Shown here: one piece after another, positions 9,090 through 18,529 of the stretch
Layout: the number at the start of each line of letters is the position of its first letter
Position numbering within the stretch: position 1 is the stretch's first letter
Source: Variovorax gracilis
GTDB taxonomy: Bacteria; Pseudomonadota; Gammaproteobacteria; Burkholderiales; Burkholderiaceae_C
Direction: 5' to 3'
NCBI RefSeq assembly: GCF_030317115.1
Contig: NZ_JASZYF010000001.1
Location: 868,001 to 932,000 of the forward strand
DNA length: 64,000 bases
Made by a program: the position numbers and the translations under genes
Notes under the pieces: generated by a model
What the model was told of the DNA's origin: nothing
The model's input: the letters and a program-made list of their open reading frames with translations, nothing else
The model's database searches: none

Positions 9090-12000
9090 TCACGCAGCCA
9101 CCCCCCGCCGCCCAAACCTCTGCCCCATCCGATCAAACGCCAGATAGATCACAGGCGTGGTGAACAAGGTCAGCACCTGACTGACAACGAGCCCGCCGAA
9201 GATCGCCAGGCCGAGAGGCCGCCGAAGCTCAGCCCCCTCGCCCCATCCAAACATCAGAGGCAGCGCGGCAAACAAAGCCGCCAGCGTCGTCATCAGGATG
9301 GGCCGGAACCGCAACAGCGCAGCCTGGTGAATCGCCTCCACCGGCCCCTTCCCCTGATTCCGCTCCGCGTCGATCGCAAAGTCGATCATCATGATCGCGT
9401 TCTTCTTGACGATGCCGATCAGCAGGATGATCCCGATGATCCCGATCACCCCCAGGTCATTGCCCGTCACCATCAATGCCAGCAAGGCACCGACCCCCGC
9501 CGATGGCAGTGTGGAGAGAATGGTCAGCGGGTGGATGTAGCTCTCGTACAGCACCCCCAGCACGATGTACACGCACACCACCGCCGCCAGGATCAGCCAT
9601 AGCTGGTTGGTCAGCGACTTCTCGTAAGCCCCCGCCGCGCCCAGGAAGGTCATGCTCACGCTGGCCGGCATGGCGATGTCCTTCGCCGCCGCACGGATCG
9701 CCGCGACCGACTTGCCCAGCGCCACATCCGGCGCCGTATCGAAGCCCACCGTCGCCGCCGGGTACTGCGCCACGCGCGTCACCTGCAAGGGCGCGAACTG
9801 CTCCCGCACGGTCGCCAGCGAAGACAGCGGCGTCGGCGTGCCTGCACCCGTGCGCAACTGGAGATTGCCCAGTCCCTCCGGCGATGCCAGCGCCTCGCGC
9901 TGCGCCTCCAGAATCACGCGGTATTGATTGGTCTCGGTGAAGATCGTCGAGACGATCCGCTGTCCGAACGCACTGTAGAGTGCATCGTCCACCGAACTGG
10001 CCGTCACCGACAGGCGCGACGCCGTGTTCCGGTCGATGTCTACATAGGCAGCCAGCCCCTGAGCACCCGCATCCGTGGTCGGATTGCGCACCTGCGGCAC
10101 GCTGCGCAGACGCTCGACCAGCTTGCGCGCCCACTCGTTCACCGTCGCCGTGTCCACCCCTTCGAGCGACACCCGGAACTCCGTCGGGCCGGTCTCGGCA
10201 TCGATCGTCAAGTCCTGCGTCGGCTGCAGGTACAGCGTCACTCCCGCCACACTGCTGCGCACCCGCTCGCGCAGCCGCTGCATCACCGCGGCCTGGGCAT
10301 CATGGTCGCGGCGCAGGTTGATCAGCATGCTGCCGGTGTTCAGCGCCGTGTTGTTGGCCGCATCCACACCCACGACCGAACTCAGGCTCTGCACATCCGG
10401 GTCGGCGAGGATGGCGTTGGCGGCCGACTGCTGCAGCTCGGCCATGCGCGCATACGAGACTTCCTGCGCCGCCTCGATCCGCGCCTTGAGCTGCCCCGTG
10501 TCCTGCGTCGGAAACAGCCCCTTCGGAATGACAACGTACAGCAGCACCGTCAAGGCCAGCGTCAGCAGCGCCACCACCATCGTCAGCGACTGGTGGCGGA
10601 ACACCCATTGCAGCCAGATGTCGTAGCGCGCGATCACCCGATCGAAGAAGCGTTGAACGCTCGCCCCGAAGCGGCCGCCCTCCTCTGCCTCCGGCTTGAG
10701 CCAGCGCGCCGACATCATGGGCACCAGCGTGAGCGAGACCACGGCGGAAATCAGGATGGTGATTGCCAGCGTCACCGCGAATTCGCGGAACAGGCGCCCC
10801 ACCACGTCGCCCATGAACAGCAGCGGAATCAGCACCGCGATCAGCGAGACCGTCAGGGAAATGATGGTGAAGCCGATCTGCGTCGCGCCCTTGAGAGCGG
10901 CCTGGAACGGCGGCTCTCCCTTCTCCAGATAGCGGGCGATGTTCTCGATCATCACGATCGCGTCATCCACTACGAAGCCGGTCGCGATGGTCAGCGCCAT
11001 CAGGCTCAGGTTGTTGAGGCTGTAGCCCAGCAGGTACATCAGCCCGAAGGTGCCGATCAGCGAAATGGGGACGGCGATGCTGGCGATGACGGTCGCGCGC
11101 AGGCTGTGCAGGAAGAAGAAGATGACCAGCACCACCAGCACGACGGCGAGCGCCAGTTCGAGCTGGACGTGGCTGACGGATGCGCGAATGCCGGTCGTGC
11201 GGTCGCTCAGCACCTCGACCTTCAGCGAGCCGGGCAGCGAAGCCTCCAGATCGGGCAACTGCTTCTTGATGGCGTCGACCGTGCCGATGACGTTGGCACC
11301 CGGCTGACGCTGCACGTTCAGGATGATGGCCGGGTACAGCCGGCCGTCCTGCTCGCCCGTCTTCGCGCTCGAATGCACGGCCGCCCAGGCGCCGAGCTGG
11401 GTGTTCTCCGCGCCGTCGATGACGCGCGCCACGTCGGTCATGCGCACGGGCGCGCCGTTCTTCCACGCGACGATCAGGTTCTTGTAGTCGGCGGCCGTGA
11501 CGAGCTGGTCGTTGGCATTGATGGTGTACGCGCGCTTCGGGCCGTCGAAGCTGCCCTTGGCGCTGTTGGCGTTGGCCGCGGCGATCGCGGTGCGCAAGGT
11601 GTCGAGGCCGATGCCGACCGACGCCAGCGCGTTCGTGTTCGCCTGGATGCGCACCGCCGGGCGCTGCCCGCCCGAAAGCGACACCAGGCCCACGCCGCCG
11701 ACCTGGCTGATCTTCTGCGCGAGCCGGGTGTTCACGAGGTTCTGCACCTCGGTCAGCGGCATGGTCTCGGAACTCACGGCCAGCGTGAGAATGGGCGCAT
11801 CCGCGGGGTTGACCTTGGCGTAGACGGGGGGCGCCGGCAGGTCGGCCGGCAGCAGCGAGCCGCCGGCGTTGATGGCCGCCTGCACCTGCTGCTCGGCGAC
11901 GTCGAGCGTCTGGTCGAGCGCGAACTGCAGCGTGACGATCGACACGCCGGTGGCGCTGGTCGAGCTCATGCGGTCGAGGCCGGCCATCTGGCCGAACTGA

Positions 12001-12206
12001 CGCTCCAGCGGCGCGGTCACGGTGCGGCTCATCACCTCCGGGCTGGCGCCGGGATAGAGCGTCTGCACCTGGATGGTCGGATAGTCGACCTGCGGCAGCG
12101 CCGCCAGAGGCAGGAAGCGAAATCCGACCAGGCCCGCGAGCACGATCGCGAGCATGAGCAGCGCCGTCGCGACGGGCCGCTCGATGAATGGCTTCGACGG
12201 GCTCAT
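9090..12206 (-). CDS. mdtB: RND multidrug efflux permease, MdtB/MuxB-like
   Basis: A 1038-residue RND permease, close to the normal MdtB length. The ATG at 12206 gives the family start ([18 protein letters not shown]) and lies 10 bases after the adaptor gene; the open frame extends 32 codons further upstream inside that gene. The proton-relay Asp pair is in [13 protein letters not shown], and PLPQ-type [15 protein letters not shown] follows helix 1 as in other HAE-1 pumps. It is expected to assemble with the MdtC-like subunit encoded 58 bases downstream and with the periplasmic adaptor. Substrates cannot be assigned; the MdtABC/MuxABC group handles bile salts, novobiocin and some other antibiotics. 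Confidence 0.92.
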   Translation of the reverse strand: MSPSKPFIERPVATALLMLAIVLAGLVGFRFLPLAALPQVDYPTIQVQTLYPGASPEVMSRTVTAPLERQFGQMAGLDRMSSTSATGVSIVTLQFALDQTLDVAEQQVQAAINAGGSLLPADLPAPPVYAKVNPADAPILTLAVSSETMPLTEVQNLVNTRLAQKISQVGGVGLVSLSGGQRPAVRIQANTNALASVGIGLDTLRTAIAAANANSAKGSFDGPKRAYTINANDQLVTAADYKNLIVAWKNGAPVRMTDVARVIDGAENTQLGAWAAVHSSAKTGEQDGRLYPAIILNVQRQPGANVIGTVDAIKKQLPDLEASLPGSLKVEVLSDRTTGIRASVSHVQLELALAVVLVVLVIFFFLHSLRATVIASIAVPISLIGTFGLMYLLGYSLNNLSLMALTIATGFVVDDAIVMIENIARYLEKGEPPFQAALKGATQIGFTIISLTVSLIAVLIPLLFMGDVVGRLFREFAVTLAITILISAVVSLTLVPMMSARWLKPEAEEGGRFGASVQRFFDRVIARYDIWLQWVFRHQSLTMVVALLTLALTVLLYVVIPKGLFPTQDTGQLKARIEAAQEVSYARMAELQQSAANAILADPDVQSLSSVVGVDAANNTALNTGSMLINLRRDHDAQAAVMQRLRERVRSSVAGVTLYLQPTQDLTIDAETGPTEFRVSLEGVDTATVNEWARKLVERLRSVPQVRNPTTDAGAQGLAAYVDIDRNTASRLSVTASSVDDALYSAFGQRIVSTIFTETNQYRVILEAQREALASPEGLGNLQLRTGAGTPTPLSSLATVREQFAPLQVTRVAQYPAATVGFDTAPDVALGKSVAAIRAAAKDIAMPASVSMTFLGAAGAYEKSLTNQLWLILAAVVCVYIVLGVLYESYIHPLTILSTLPSAGVGALLALMVTGNDLGVIGIIGIILLIGIVKKNAIMMIDFAIDAERNQGKGPVEAIHQAALLRFRPILMTTLAALFAALPLMFGWGEGAELRRPLGLAIFGGLVVSQVLTLFTTPVIYLAFDRMGQRFGRRGVAA

Positions 12207-12216
12207 TCGTTCACCC

Positions 12217-13485
12217 TCACTGCGGGGGACGCTGGCGTCTGTTGCCTTCGCCGCGCGCCGTGCGCGGGCCGTTCGCCGGGCGCTGCGCCGCGGGGTTGTC
12301 ACCTTGCAGGAGCACGCGGGCGCCGTCCTTCAGTCGGTCGCCGCCTTCGGTCACCACGTCCTCGCCGACTTTCAGCCCATCGATGATCGCGACCACGTCC
12401 ACCGTGGACTCGCCGCGCTTCACCGTGCGCATCGACACCGTGCGGTCCTCATTGACGACGTACACGAAGTTGCCGTTGGGGCCGGTACGCACCGCCGTCA
12501 CCGGCACCACGATCGCGTTGACCGTGCGCAGGGTCATCTGCACGTTGACGAACTGGTTCGGGAACAGCGGCGTGCCGGCGTTGGCGAAGCGGGCCTTGGC
12601 CCGCACGGTGCCGGTGCTGGTGTCGACCACGTTGTCCAGCGTGGAGAAGACGCCGGTGTCCAGCGTCGCGGTGCGCACCCGGTCGAGCGCCTTGACCGTC
12701 AGCGGCTCGCCCTTGGCAAGCTGCGCCTGGATGTCGGGCACGCGGTCCTGGGGCACGGCGAACTGCACGTCGATGGGGTTCATCTGGGTGATGACGGCAA
12801 TGCCGGTGGTCGCGTTGGCGGTGACGATGTTGCCGGGATCGACCGTGCGCAAGCCGATGCGGCCGGTCACGGGCGCGGTGATGCGCGTGTAGTCGAGGTT
12901 GAGCTTGGCGGCGGCCTCGGCGGCGCGGTCGGTGATCACGGTGCCCTCGAGCTGCTTGACGAGCGCCGCCTGCGTGTCGACGTCCTGCCGGGCGATCGAG
13001 TCCTGGCTCAACAGGGTACGGTAGCGCGCCAGAGTGACTTTCGCCGCCTCGAGCGAGGCCTCGTCGCGCACGCGGGTACCCTGGGCCTGCATCAGCGCCT
13101 GCTCGTAGGGGCGCGGGTCGATGCGGGCCAGCAACTGGCCCTTGGTCACCGACTGGCCTTCCGTGTAGAGCACCTCGGTCAGCACGCCGCCCACCTGCGG
13201 CCGGAGCGTGATGGTTGCCAGCGGCGTCACCGTGCCCAACGCGTCGATGACGATCGGCAACTCGGCCCGGCGCGCAGCGGCATGGCCGACCGTGGAGCTC
13301 GCACCCCCGAAGGCGCCGCGGCCGCCGGTCGGCTCGCCGGAGCGCTTGATCAGGTACCAGGCACCCCACGCCAACCCCACGACCACCAGCAGCGCCAGCA
13401 GGCTGCCCAGCCAACGGCGCCGGCGTGAGGGAGCCCGAGGGGCGGGATGGGCGGTCGGGGTGGGCTCGGGGATGGGAGACGACAT
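12217..13485 (-). CDS. mdtA: RND efflux periplasmic adaptor, MdtA/MuxA-like
   Basis: A 422-residue membrane-fusion protein that would bridge the permeases and the outer-membrane channel. A Pro-rich cytoplasmic start is followed by one membrane anchor ([20 protein letters not shown], about 30-49). Then come a barrel-sandwich half ([20 protein letters not shown]), a coiled-coil hairpin, the second lipoyl-like half ([20 protein letters not shown]) and beta-barrel domains. The tail is Arg/Gln-rich. The ATG at 13485 is chosen because it precedes the anchor; the frame is open for 67 more codons without similarity. It is the first gene of the pump operon, and a direct repeat lies about 75 bases upstream. 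Confidence 0.92.
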   Translation of the reverse strand: MSSPIPEPTPTAHPAPRAPSRRRRWLGSLLALLVVVGLAWGAWYLIKRSGEPTGGRGAFGGASSTVGHAAARRAELPIVIDALGTVTPLATITLRPQVGGVLTEVLYTEGQSVTKGQLLARIDPRPYEQALMQAQGTRVRDEASLEAAKVTLARYRTLLSQDSIARQDVDTQAALVKQLEGTVITDRAAEAAAKLNLDYTRITAPVTGRIGLRTVDPGNIVTANATTGIAVITQMNPIDVQFAVPQDRVPDIQAQLAKGEPLTVKALDRVRTATLDTGVFSTLDNVVDTSTGTVRAKARFANAGTPLFPNQFVNVQMTLRTVNAIVVPVTAVRTGPNGNFVYVVNEDRTVSMRTVKRGESTVDVVAIIDGLKVGEDVVTEGGDRLKDGARVLLQGDNPAAQRPANGPRTARGEGNRRQRPPQ

Positions 13486-13558
13486 CGGTGAGTTGGGCAG
13501 AGATGGGCAGCAGGCCCGTAGTGGAGCGCCGAATCGTAGCGCCCAGCACCTCCCAACC

Positions 13559-13577
13559 GTAAAGCCTCGGTAAAGCC
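13559..13577 (-). promoter_or_regulatory. Tandem GGCTTTAC direct repeat upstream of the efflux operon
   Basis: Read on the minus strand, GGCTTTAC occurs twice with an 11-bp period (plus positions 13570-13577 and 13559-13566). A TACGAT hexamer that could serve as a -10 element lies at 13538-13533. Same-face direct repeats of one helical turn next to a poor -35 region are typical of activation by OmpR/PhoB-type response regulators. No OmpR-type regulator is encoded beside the pump within this window, so the cognate protein is unknown. Confidence 0.45.
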
Positions 13578-13703
13578 GGCGTTGCGTACTGCGTCTGGCG
13601 ACAGCGGAATGCAACTGGCGCCGCCCCGAAGCAGTTCGTCGCATGGGCGTGGCGGGCTTCGGTAGCGATCGGCACAGTCCGCCCATCGATCCAGGAGCCC
13701 GCC

Positions 13704-14117
13704 ATGCAAATGTCCCCGATCATCGCCGTCCACCTGACCGCCGCCGCAAGCGCCCTCGTCCTCGGGCCCTTCGTTCTGTGGGCACGCCGCGGCCGCACGC
13801 AGCGCCCCAGGCTTCACCGGGCGCTCGGCTACGCGTGGGTCACGCTGATGGTCATGACCGCGGTGTCGGCCCTTTTCATCCGCGATTTCAGGCTGCCGAA
13901 CATCGCGGGCTACACACCGGTGCACCTGCTGGTGCCTCTGGTCTTCTTCGGGCTGACGCGCGCCTTCTGGAAGCTCGCCAAGGGCGACGTCCGCAGCCAT
14001 CGAATCTCGATGCAGGTGACCTATGTCAGCGCCTGCATCGTGGCCGGCGGCTTCACGCTGCTGCCCAGCCGCTATCTCGGCCAGATCCTGTGGGGCCAGT
14101 GGCTGGGCCTCGCCTGA
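13704..14117 (+). CDS. DUF2306-type small membrane protein
   Basis: A 137-residue integral membrane protein with four predicted helices (about 6-26, 45-60, 74-92, 105-123). The HxxxA...G..W motifs (IAVHLTAAASALVLGPF and RLHRALGYAWV) match the DUF2306/YoaI-type group, whose members carry conserved His residues on adjacent helices. The function is unknown. It starts a plus-strand series of three small membrane proteins, a hydrolase and a LytS/LytR pair. It diverges from the efflux operon across 218 bases that contain the direct repeat noted above and no other gene. Confidence 0.75.
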   Translation: MQMSPIIAVHLTAAASALVLGPFVLWARRGRTQRPRLHRALGYAWVTLMVMTAVSALFIRDFRLPNIAGYTPVHLLVPLVFFGLTRAFWKLAKGDVRSHRISMQVTYVSACIVAGGFTLLPSRYLGQILWGQWLGLA

Positions 14118-14159
14118 ATCCTTTTGTCCCCCATCTGAACCCCCGCACGGAGAACCACC

Positions 14160-14678
14160 ATGCTCATGCTGACCCAGATCCTCTTCCACACGCCGAAGTG
14201 GGTGTTCGCGCTCTTCGCCACCCTGGTCTGGCTCGGCGCCAAGCAATTGCTGGCCGGCAGCGTGAGCCTCGTGCGCGTGACGCTGTTGCCCGTCGTGATG
14301 ACGGGCCTGTCGGTCTACGGTGTCGCCTCCGTCTTCGGCGACTCGCCGATGGCCTTGCTGGCCTGGGCTGCAACGGCCTTTGCGCTCCTCGGCCTGGTAA
14401 CTCAACGCGCGTTGCCCGCCAGCACGCGCTACGACACGGCGACGCGCCGGTTCCACGTTGCCGGCAGCGCCGTCCCGATGGTGCTGATGATGGGCATCTT
14501 CTTCACCAAGTACGTCGTGGGCGTGCTCCTCGCGATGCACCCGGAACTCGCGCACCAGGTGTCGTTCGCGGTCGGAATCAGTGCGCTCTATGGCGTATTC
14601 ACCGGTATCTTCGTGGGCCGTGCGATCCGGCTGTGGCGCCTGGCGTTCCAGTCCGATCGCGCCACGCTCGCCGTCTGA
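14160..14678 (+). CDS. DUF6622-like membrane protein
   Basis: A 172-residue protein with five or so hydrophobic helices, starting LMLTQILFHTPKWVFALFA. The N-terminal T.ILxHTPxWVxALxAxLxWLG pattern is that of a proteobacterial membrane family I associate with DUF6622; the accession is from memory and should be checked. A good GGAGAA ribosome site precedes the ATG. No catalytic motif is visible. It lies 42 bases after the DUF2306-type gene and 19 bases before the 2TM-domain gene, so it is probably cotranscribed with both. A role in the membrane sensing or signalling of the downstream LytS/LytR pair is only a guess from position. Confidence 0.65.
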   Translation: MLMLTQILFHTPKWVFALFATLVWLGAKQLLAGSVSLVRVTLLPVVMTGLSVYGVASVFGDSPMALLAWAATAFALLGLVTQRALPASTRYDTATRRFHVAGSAVPMVLMMGIFFTKYVVGVLLAMHPELAHQVSFAVGISALYGVFTGIFVGRAIRLWRLAFQSDRATLAV

Positions 14679-14697
14679 CATCCGAAGGAGCCTCACC

Positions 14698-14979
14698 ATG
14701 CCTACCAACGACATCGACCGCTTGGCGCGCCGCCGCGCCAAGGCCAAGATCGGCTGGTTCATCCACGCCGCGGCGTACATCACGGTCAACCTGCTGCTGG
14801 TCGCCATTTCACTGGGCAGCGGCCATGGATGGGCGATCTACCCGGCCTTGGGCTGGGGACTTGGCCTCGCGCTGCACGGGGCGGCCGTGTGGCTCTTCGC
14901 GCCCGGCGGCCGTCTCCTGGAGCGAATGGTGGAGCGCGAACGCGCCCGGCTCGCCGGCGCCAAGGGAGAGCCGTGGTGA
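14698..14979 (+). CDS. 2TM-domain small membrane protein
   Basis: A 93-residue protein with two membrane helices (about 20-38 and 46-66) flanked by basic segments (RLARRRAKAK; ERERARLAG). This is the layout of the 2TM domain (Pfam 2TM family), which often occurs next to LytS/LytTR regulators. The ATG at 14698 is preceded by AAGGAG. Its TGA overlaps the GTG of the next gene (GTGA), indicating translational coupling to the secreted hydrolase. It may help a membrane sensor assemble, but no function is established for the family. Confidence 0.75.
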   Translation: MPTNDIDRLARRRAKAKIGWFIHAAAYITVNLLLVAISLGSGHGWAIYPALGWGLGLALHGAAVWLFAPGGRLLERMVERERARLAGAKGEPW

Positions 14980-16010
14980 AGGCCTCGACCTGGTGCCGGC
15001 TGGCAATGGCCGCGGCCTGTGCGCTGGTTTCAGCCGCGCAGGCAGCCACCGGGCTCACCGTGCTGGCCGCGCCCGCGGACTCCGGACCCGTCACGGTCTT
15101 CTACCCAACCACCGAGCCGGCCACGCCGGTGCGACGCGGACCTTTCACCGTGAACGTCGCCGTCGATGCGGCGCCTGCCGCCGGCATCCGCCGGCTGATC
15201 GTCATCTCGCACGGCTCGGGCGGCTCGCCCTGGGTGCACACGGACTTGACGCAACTGCTGGTGGCGGCTGGCTTCACGGTGGCCATGCCCGAGCACGCCG
15301 GAGACAACTGGCACGACCACAGCGCGGTCGGCCCGGCGTCGTGGAGACACCGGCCGCACGAGGTGACCCAGGCCATCGATGCGATGGCGGCCGATCCGCG
15401 CTTTGCGCCGCTGCTCGACCTGAAGCGCGTCGGCATCTACGGCATGTCCGCCGGCGGGCTCACCGCCCTCACGCTGGCCGGCGCACGCTGGTCCCCAGCA
15501 CTCCTCGCACGGCACTGCGAAGCCCACCTCGCGGAGGACTTCCCGACCTGCGTCGGGCTGAGCACCGAACTCACGGGCGGGCCGCTCGATGCGCTCCGCA
15601 TGAGCGTGGCCCGCCGGGTGATCCATTCGAAGTTCGACAGCGAGACCACGCTCGAAGGATGGACCGATCCGCGCATCGCCGTCGCGGTGGCCGCGGTGCC
15701 GATGGCGGCGCCGATCGACATGTCGACGCTGGCGTCTCCGCGCATCCCGCTCGGCCTGGTGCGCGCCGGCCAGGACGCCTGGCTCGCGCCGCGTTGGCAC
15801 ATCGACGCCGTGCGCGCAGTCTGCGCCGGTTGCGTGCTGGTCGCGGACCTGGCCGATGGCGGCCACGGCTCGATCCTCTCGCCCCCACCACCCGACCTTC
15901 CGCCGCGAGCCGCACGGCTGCTGAACGACCCGCCCGGCTTCGACCGGCGCGCGCTCGACGGCGTCCACGCCGCCATGCGGGACTTCTTCATCCAGAATCT
16001 GCTGCCATGA
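14976..16010 (+). CDS. Exported alpha/beta-hydrolase, dienelactone-hydrolase-like
   Basis: A 344-residue protein with a signal peptide (cleavage near AAQAATG, ~25). The alpha/beta-hydrolase core shows ISHGSGGSPW (77-86), which would form the oxyanion hole, and the nucleophile Ser158 in YGMSAGG. The acid is probably Asp in RAGQDAWL (~272) and the histidine lies in GGHGSIL (~302). The N-terminal GPVTVFYPTTEPATPVRRG is typical of putative periplasmic dienelactone-hydrolase/lipase-like esterases. Two GTG codons are in tandem (14973, 14976); the second gives better spacing to GGGAGA. Its substrate is unknown. Its coupling to a 2TM protein and a LytS/LytR pair is unusual. Confidence 0.8.
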   Translation: MKASTWCRLAMAAACALVSAAQAATGLTVLAAPADSGPVTVFYPTTEPATPVRRGPFTVNVAVDAAPAAGIRRLIVISHGSGGSPWVHTDLTQLLVAAGFTVAMPEHAGDNWHDHSAVGPASWRHRPHEVTQAIDAMAADPRFAPLLDLKRVGIYGMSAGGLTALTLAGARWSPALLARHCEAHLAEDFPTCVGLSTELTGGPLDALRMSVARRVIHSKFDSETTLEGWTDPRIAVAVAAVPMAAPIDMSTLASPRIPLGLVRAGQDAWLAPRWHIDAVRAVCAGCVLVADLADGGHGSILSPPPPDLPPRAARLLNDPPGFDRRALDGVHAAMRDFFIQNLLP

Positions 16011-16059
16011 CAGAGCTGTGGCCCCACCTGCGCGGCGCGCCAGGCGCCGGAGACATCTC

Positions 16060-17130
16060 GTGATCGTTACCCTCCGACGCAACATGACGCGCGAGAACGG
16101 CGTGGACCTGCTGCGGCACGCACTGACCACCGCGCTCTTTTCCTCCCTCATCGCCACTGCGCTCGCCATCTCGGGGCGAGGGGCCTGGGGAGCGCAGTTC
16201 GTCTACTCGCTCTCGATCGGCATGATCAGTTGGCTCGTCATCGACGTCGGGCGGCTGATGCTGAGCCCCGACCCAAGGAAACTCTGGCCGAACGGCATCA
16301 AGGGAGTGTTGCTGGTGCTGGTCGGGATCACCGCCGGATTTCTCGGCGGCAACGCCATCGGCGACGCCTGGACCGGTGCGCCGCTGCTCGAGTTCTGGAC
16401 TTTCGCACCGCACAAGTTCGCCTCGACCCTGGTCATCACCGGCGTCGCAGGGATCGCGATCTGCTATTTCTATTACAGCCGTGGCAAGAGCAAGTACCTC
16501 GAAGGCGAGATCGCCCTCGCCCAGCGCGATGCGGCCGATGCGCGCCTCAAGCTGCTCGAAACGCAACTCGAGCCGCACATGCTCTTCAATACGCTGGCCA
16601 ATCTTCGCGTGCTGATTACGACCGACCCGCAACGCGCCGTGGCGATGCTCGACCGCCTTAACAGCTACCTGCGCGTCACCCTCGGCGGCTCGCGCGCGCT
16701 GGCCCATCCGCTCGCCGCCGAGTTCGACCGCCTTGGCGACTACCTCGAACTGATGTCGGTGCGCATGGGCGACCGGCTGCGTTACACGCTGGACCTGCCC
16801 GAGAACCTGCGCGATGTGCTCGTGCCACCGCTGATGCTGCAGCCGCTGGTCGAGAACAGCATCCGCCACGGCCTGGAGCCGCAAGTGGAAGGCGGCGAGA
16901 TCACCGTGCGCGCTCGGCGCGATGGCGGCCTGCTCGTCATCGAAGTGAGCGACACCGGCGTGGGCATCGGCAACGCGCCTGCGCCAGCCGAGGCCGATCC
17001 CGGTGGATTCGGCGTCGCCCAGGTGCGCGAGCGGCTGACCACGGTGTACGGCGCGCAGAGCTCGATGACCATGAGCCCGCTCGCCACGGGCGGGACATGC
17101 GCCAAGATCACTTTTCCGTTGCCGACATGA
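16060..17130 (+). CDS. LytS/AlgZ-type sensor histidine kinase
   Basis: A 356-residue membrane kinase of the His_kinase (PF06580) family. Four hydrophobic helices fill residues about 22-139. They are followed by a short linker, the phospho-acceptor region QLEPHMLFNTLANL with His173, and a C-terminal HATPase domain (MLQPLVENSIRHGLEP, then SDTGVGIGN). The GTG at 16060 follows GGAGA; an ATG at 16084 (MTRENG) is an alternative. It overlaps the response-regulator start by ATGA at 17127. The pair resembles AlgZ/AlgR and LytS/LytR systems, and the membrane domain presumably senses an envelope state. Confidence 0.9.
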   Translation: MIVTLRRNMTRENGVDLLRHALTTALFSSLIATALAISGRGAWGAQFVYSLSIGMISWLVIDVGRLMLSPDPRKLWPNGIKGVLLVLVGITAGFLGGNAIGDAWTGAPLLEFWTFAPHKFASTLVITGVAGIAICYFYYSRGKSKYLEGEIALAQRDAADARLKLLETQLEPHMLFNTLANLRVLITTDPQRAVAMLDRLNSYLRVTLGGSRALAHPLAAEFDRLGDYLELMSVRMGDRLRYTLDLPENLRDVLVPPLMLQPLVENSIRHGLEPQVEGGEITVRARRDGGLLVIEVSDTGVGIGNAPAPAEADPGGFGVAQVRERLTTVYGAQSSMTMSPLATGGTCAKITFPLPT

Positions 17131-17957
17131 CACCCACCGCCCTCATTGCCGAAGACGAACCGTTGCTGGCCCAGGCACTGCGCGCCGAGTTGGCCGCCGC
17201 CTGGCCCGAGCTTCAGATCGTCGCCACCGTGGGCGATGGCCGCAGCGCCGTGCGAGAGGCGCTGGAACGGCTGCCGCAGGTGCTTTTCCTCGACATCCGC
17301 ATGCCGGCCCTCGACGGACTGGGCGTTGCCGCCGAACTCGCCGACGCCTGGCCGGTGGACGAGGCGCCGATGCCGCAACTGGTCTTCGTGACCGCCTACG
17401 ACGAATACGCCGCCCGCGCCTTCGATGCCCAGGCCATCGACTACGTGCTGAAGCCCGTGCAGCCCGATCGGCTGCGACGCACCGTGGGCCGGCTGCGGCA
17501 GGCGCTGGAATCGCGATCGCCCTCGCTGCCGGCCGACGATGTACTCGCCAGCACGCTCGTCCAGTGGCGCCAGATGCTCGCCGCCGCCGCCCAGGGCACG
17601 CCATCGGCGGGCGCCGGCGGGCCGCTCAAGCTCATTGCCGCCAGCGAGGCCGGATCATCCGGAAACAGCGTGCGCATGGTGCCCATCGACGAGGTGCAGT
17701 ACTTCGAAGCCGCCGACAAGTACGTCCGCGTGCTGACCGCCACGCACGAATACCTGATCCGCACGCCGCTGAAACAACTGCTGCCGCAACTCGATCCCAA
17801 TGTCTTCTGGCAGGTTCATCGCGCCGTGGTGGTGCGCAGCGAGGCGATCGAGTCCGTCCATCGCGACGATGCCGGAAAGCAACACTTGAACTTGCGCGGC
17901 CGTACCGAGAAGATTCCCGTCAGCCGGCTTTACGCGCATCTTTTCCGCGCCATGTAA
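17127..17957 (+). CDS. LytTR-family response regulator
   Basis: A 276-residue regulator with a receiver domain (1-120; acidic EDEP near residue 9, phospho-acceptor Asp56 in LFLDIRMP, Lys in YVLKPVQP) and a C-terminal LytTR DNA-binding domain (about 178-275; VQYFEAADKYVRV, FWQVHRAVVVRSEAI, IPVSRLYAHL). The linker (about 125-175) is Ala/Gly-rich. Translation is coupled to the kinase by ATGA overlap. AlgR, which binds DNA through a LytTR domain, is the closest well-known model. A strong terminator follows 36 bases after the stop, so this is the end of the operon. Confidence 0.92.
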   Translation: MTPTALIAEDEPLLAQALRAELAAAWPELQIVATVGDGRSAVREALERLPQVLFLDIRMPALDGLGVAAELADAWPVDEAPMPQLVFVTAYDEYAARAFDAQAIDYVLKPVQPDRLRRTVGRLRQALESRSPSLPADDVLASTLVQWRQMLAAAAQGTPSAGAGGPLKLIAASEAGSSGNSVRMVPIDEVQYFEAADKYVRVLTATHEYLIRTPLKQLLPQLDPNVFWQVHRAVVVRSEAIESVHRDDAGKQHLNLRGRTEKIPVSRLYAHLFRAM

Positions 17958-17992
17958 GTACAAAGTAGGCACAAAGCGGACGCGCAAAGAAA

Positions 17993-18021
17993 AAACCGGC
18001 CCCCTTGCGAGGGGCCGGTTT
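17993..18021. terminator. Bidirectional intrinsic terminator
   Basis: AAACCGGCCCC (17993-18003) pairs perfectly with GGGGCCGGTTT (18011-18021) around a seven-base loop, giving an 11-bp GC-rich stem. An A-tract lies on the left and a short T-run on the right. It sits between the convergent LytTR regulator and the PXPV-repeat gene and can serve both. Confidence 0.85.
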
Positions 18022-18051
18022 CGTCATGTGACAGCAAGCGACGGATTCGGC

Positions 18052-18393
18052 TCAGCGCCAGTCGCGACGGTAGCCGTGCGAGCGGTAATAGCCCGGGGCC
18101 GGACGGTAGTAGCCGCGCGGAGGACCGTAGTACCCCCGCGGCGGGCCGTAGTAGACGGGGGCCGGGCGGTAGTAGACCGGGGGCGGCGGCGCGTAATACA
18201 CCGGTGCCGGCGGGTAGTAGACGGGTGCCGGCGCATAGTACGGCGCACCCACGCCGACCGCGACGCCAGGCACATTGACGCCGACCGACCAGGCCACGTT
18301 GCCGGCACTCGCCGAAGCCGTGGCAAACAGTGCGCCCACTGCGACCGCCCCGGCGGCAGCCCATTTGAAAAGAGTGGAACGAGTGACGCTCAT
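18052..18393 (-). CDS. Secreted PXPV-repeat, Tyr/Pro-rich protein
   Basis: A 113-residue protein with a signal peptide (WAAAGAVAVGALFATASASA, cleavage ~31) and a mature part dominated by repeats of the type APVYYPP/APVYYAP/RPAPVYYGP and PRGYYGPP. These match the PXPV repeat family, short envelope proteins of Betaproteobacteria with unknown function. The ATG at 18393 follows AGGAG by eight bases and begins MSVTRSTLFKW; the open frame upstream has no similarity. The end is basic (GYRRDWR). The low-complexity sequence suggests a flexible cell-wall or outer-surface protein. It is transcribed toward the terminator shared with the LytTR regulator. Confidence 0.8.
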   Translation of the reverse strand: MSVTRSTLFKWAAAGAVAVGALFATASASAGNVAWSVGVNVPGVAVGVGAPYYAPAPVYYPPAPVYYAPPPPVYYRPAPVYYGPPRGYYGPPRGYYRPAPGYYRSHGYRRDWR

Positions 18394-18529
18394 GATTTGA
18401 ACTCCTGTAGGGGCGGGTGTTGGCCGCCCATGTCTGTATTGAACGCGCCAAGTGTCAAGACGGTGTACGCCGCTCTGTGAAGAAGGTTGCCAAAAGTAAC
18501 CCCGCTGGAGCGCCACCTAGAATGAGTGG

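Noticed and set aside
5447..9163. A 1238-codon open frame on the plus strand across the mdtC-like gene
   Set aside because: It is antisense to an RND permease with full family motifs; the translated product is His/Arg/Asp-rich low-complexity sequence, typical of high-GC antisense frames.
9924..12386. An 820-codon plus-strand open frame opposite the mdtB-like gene
   Set aside because: Same reason: it mirrors a real permease and has no recognisable domain.
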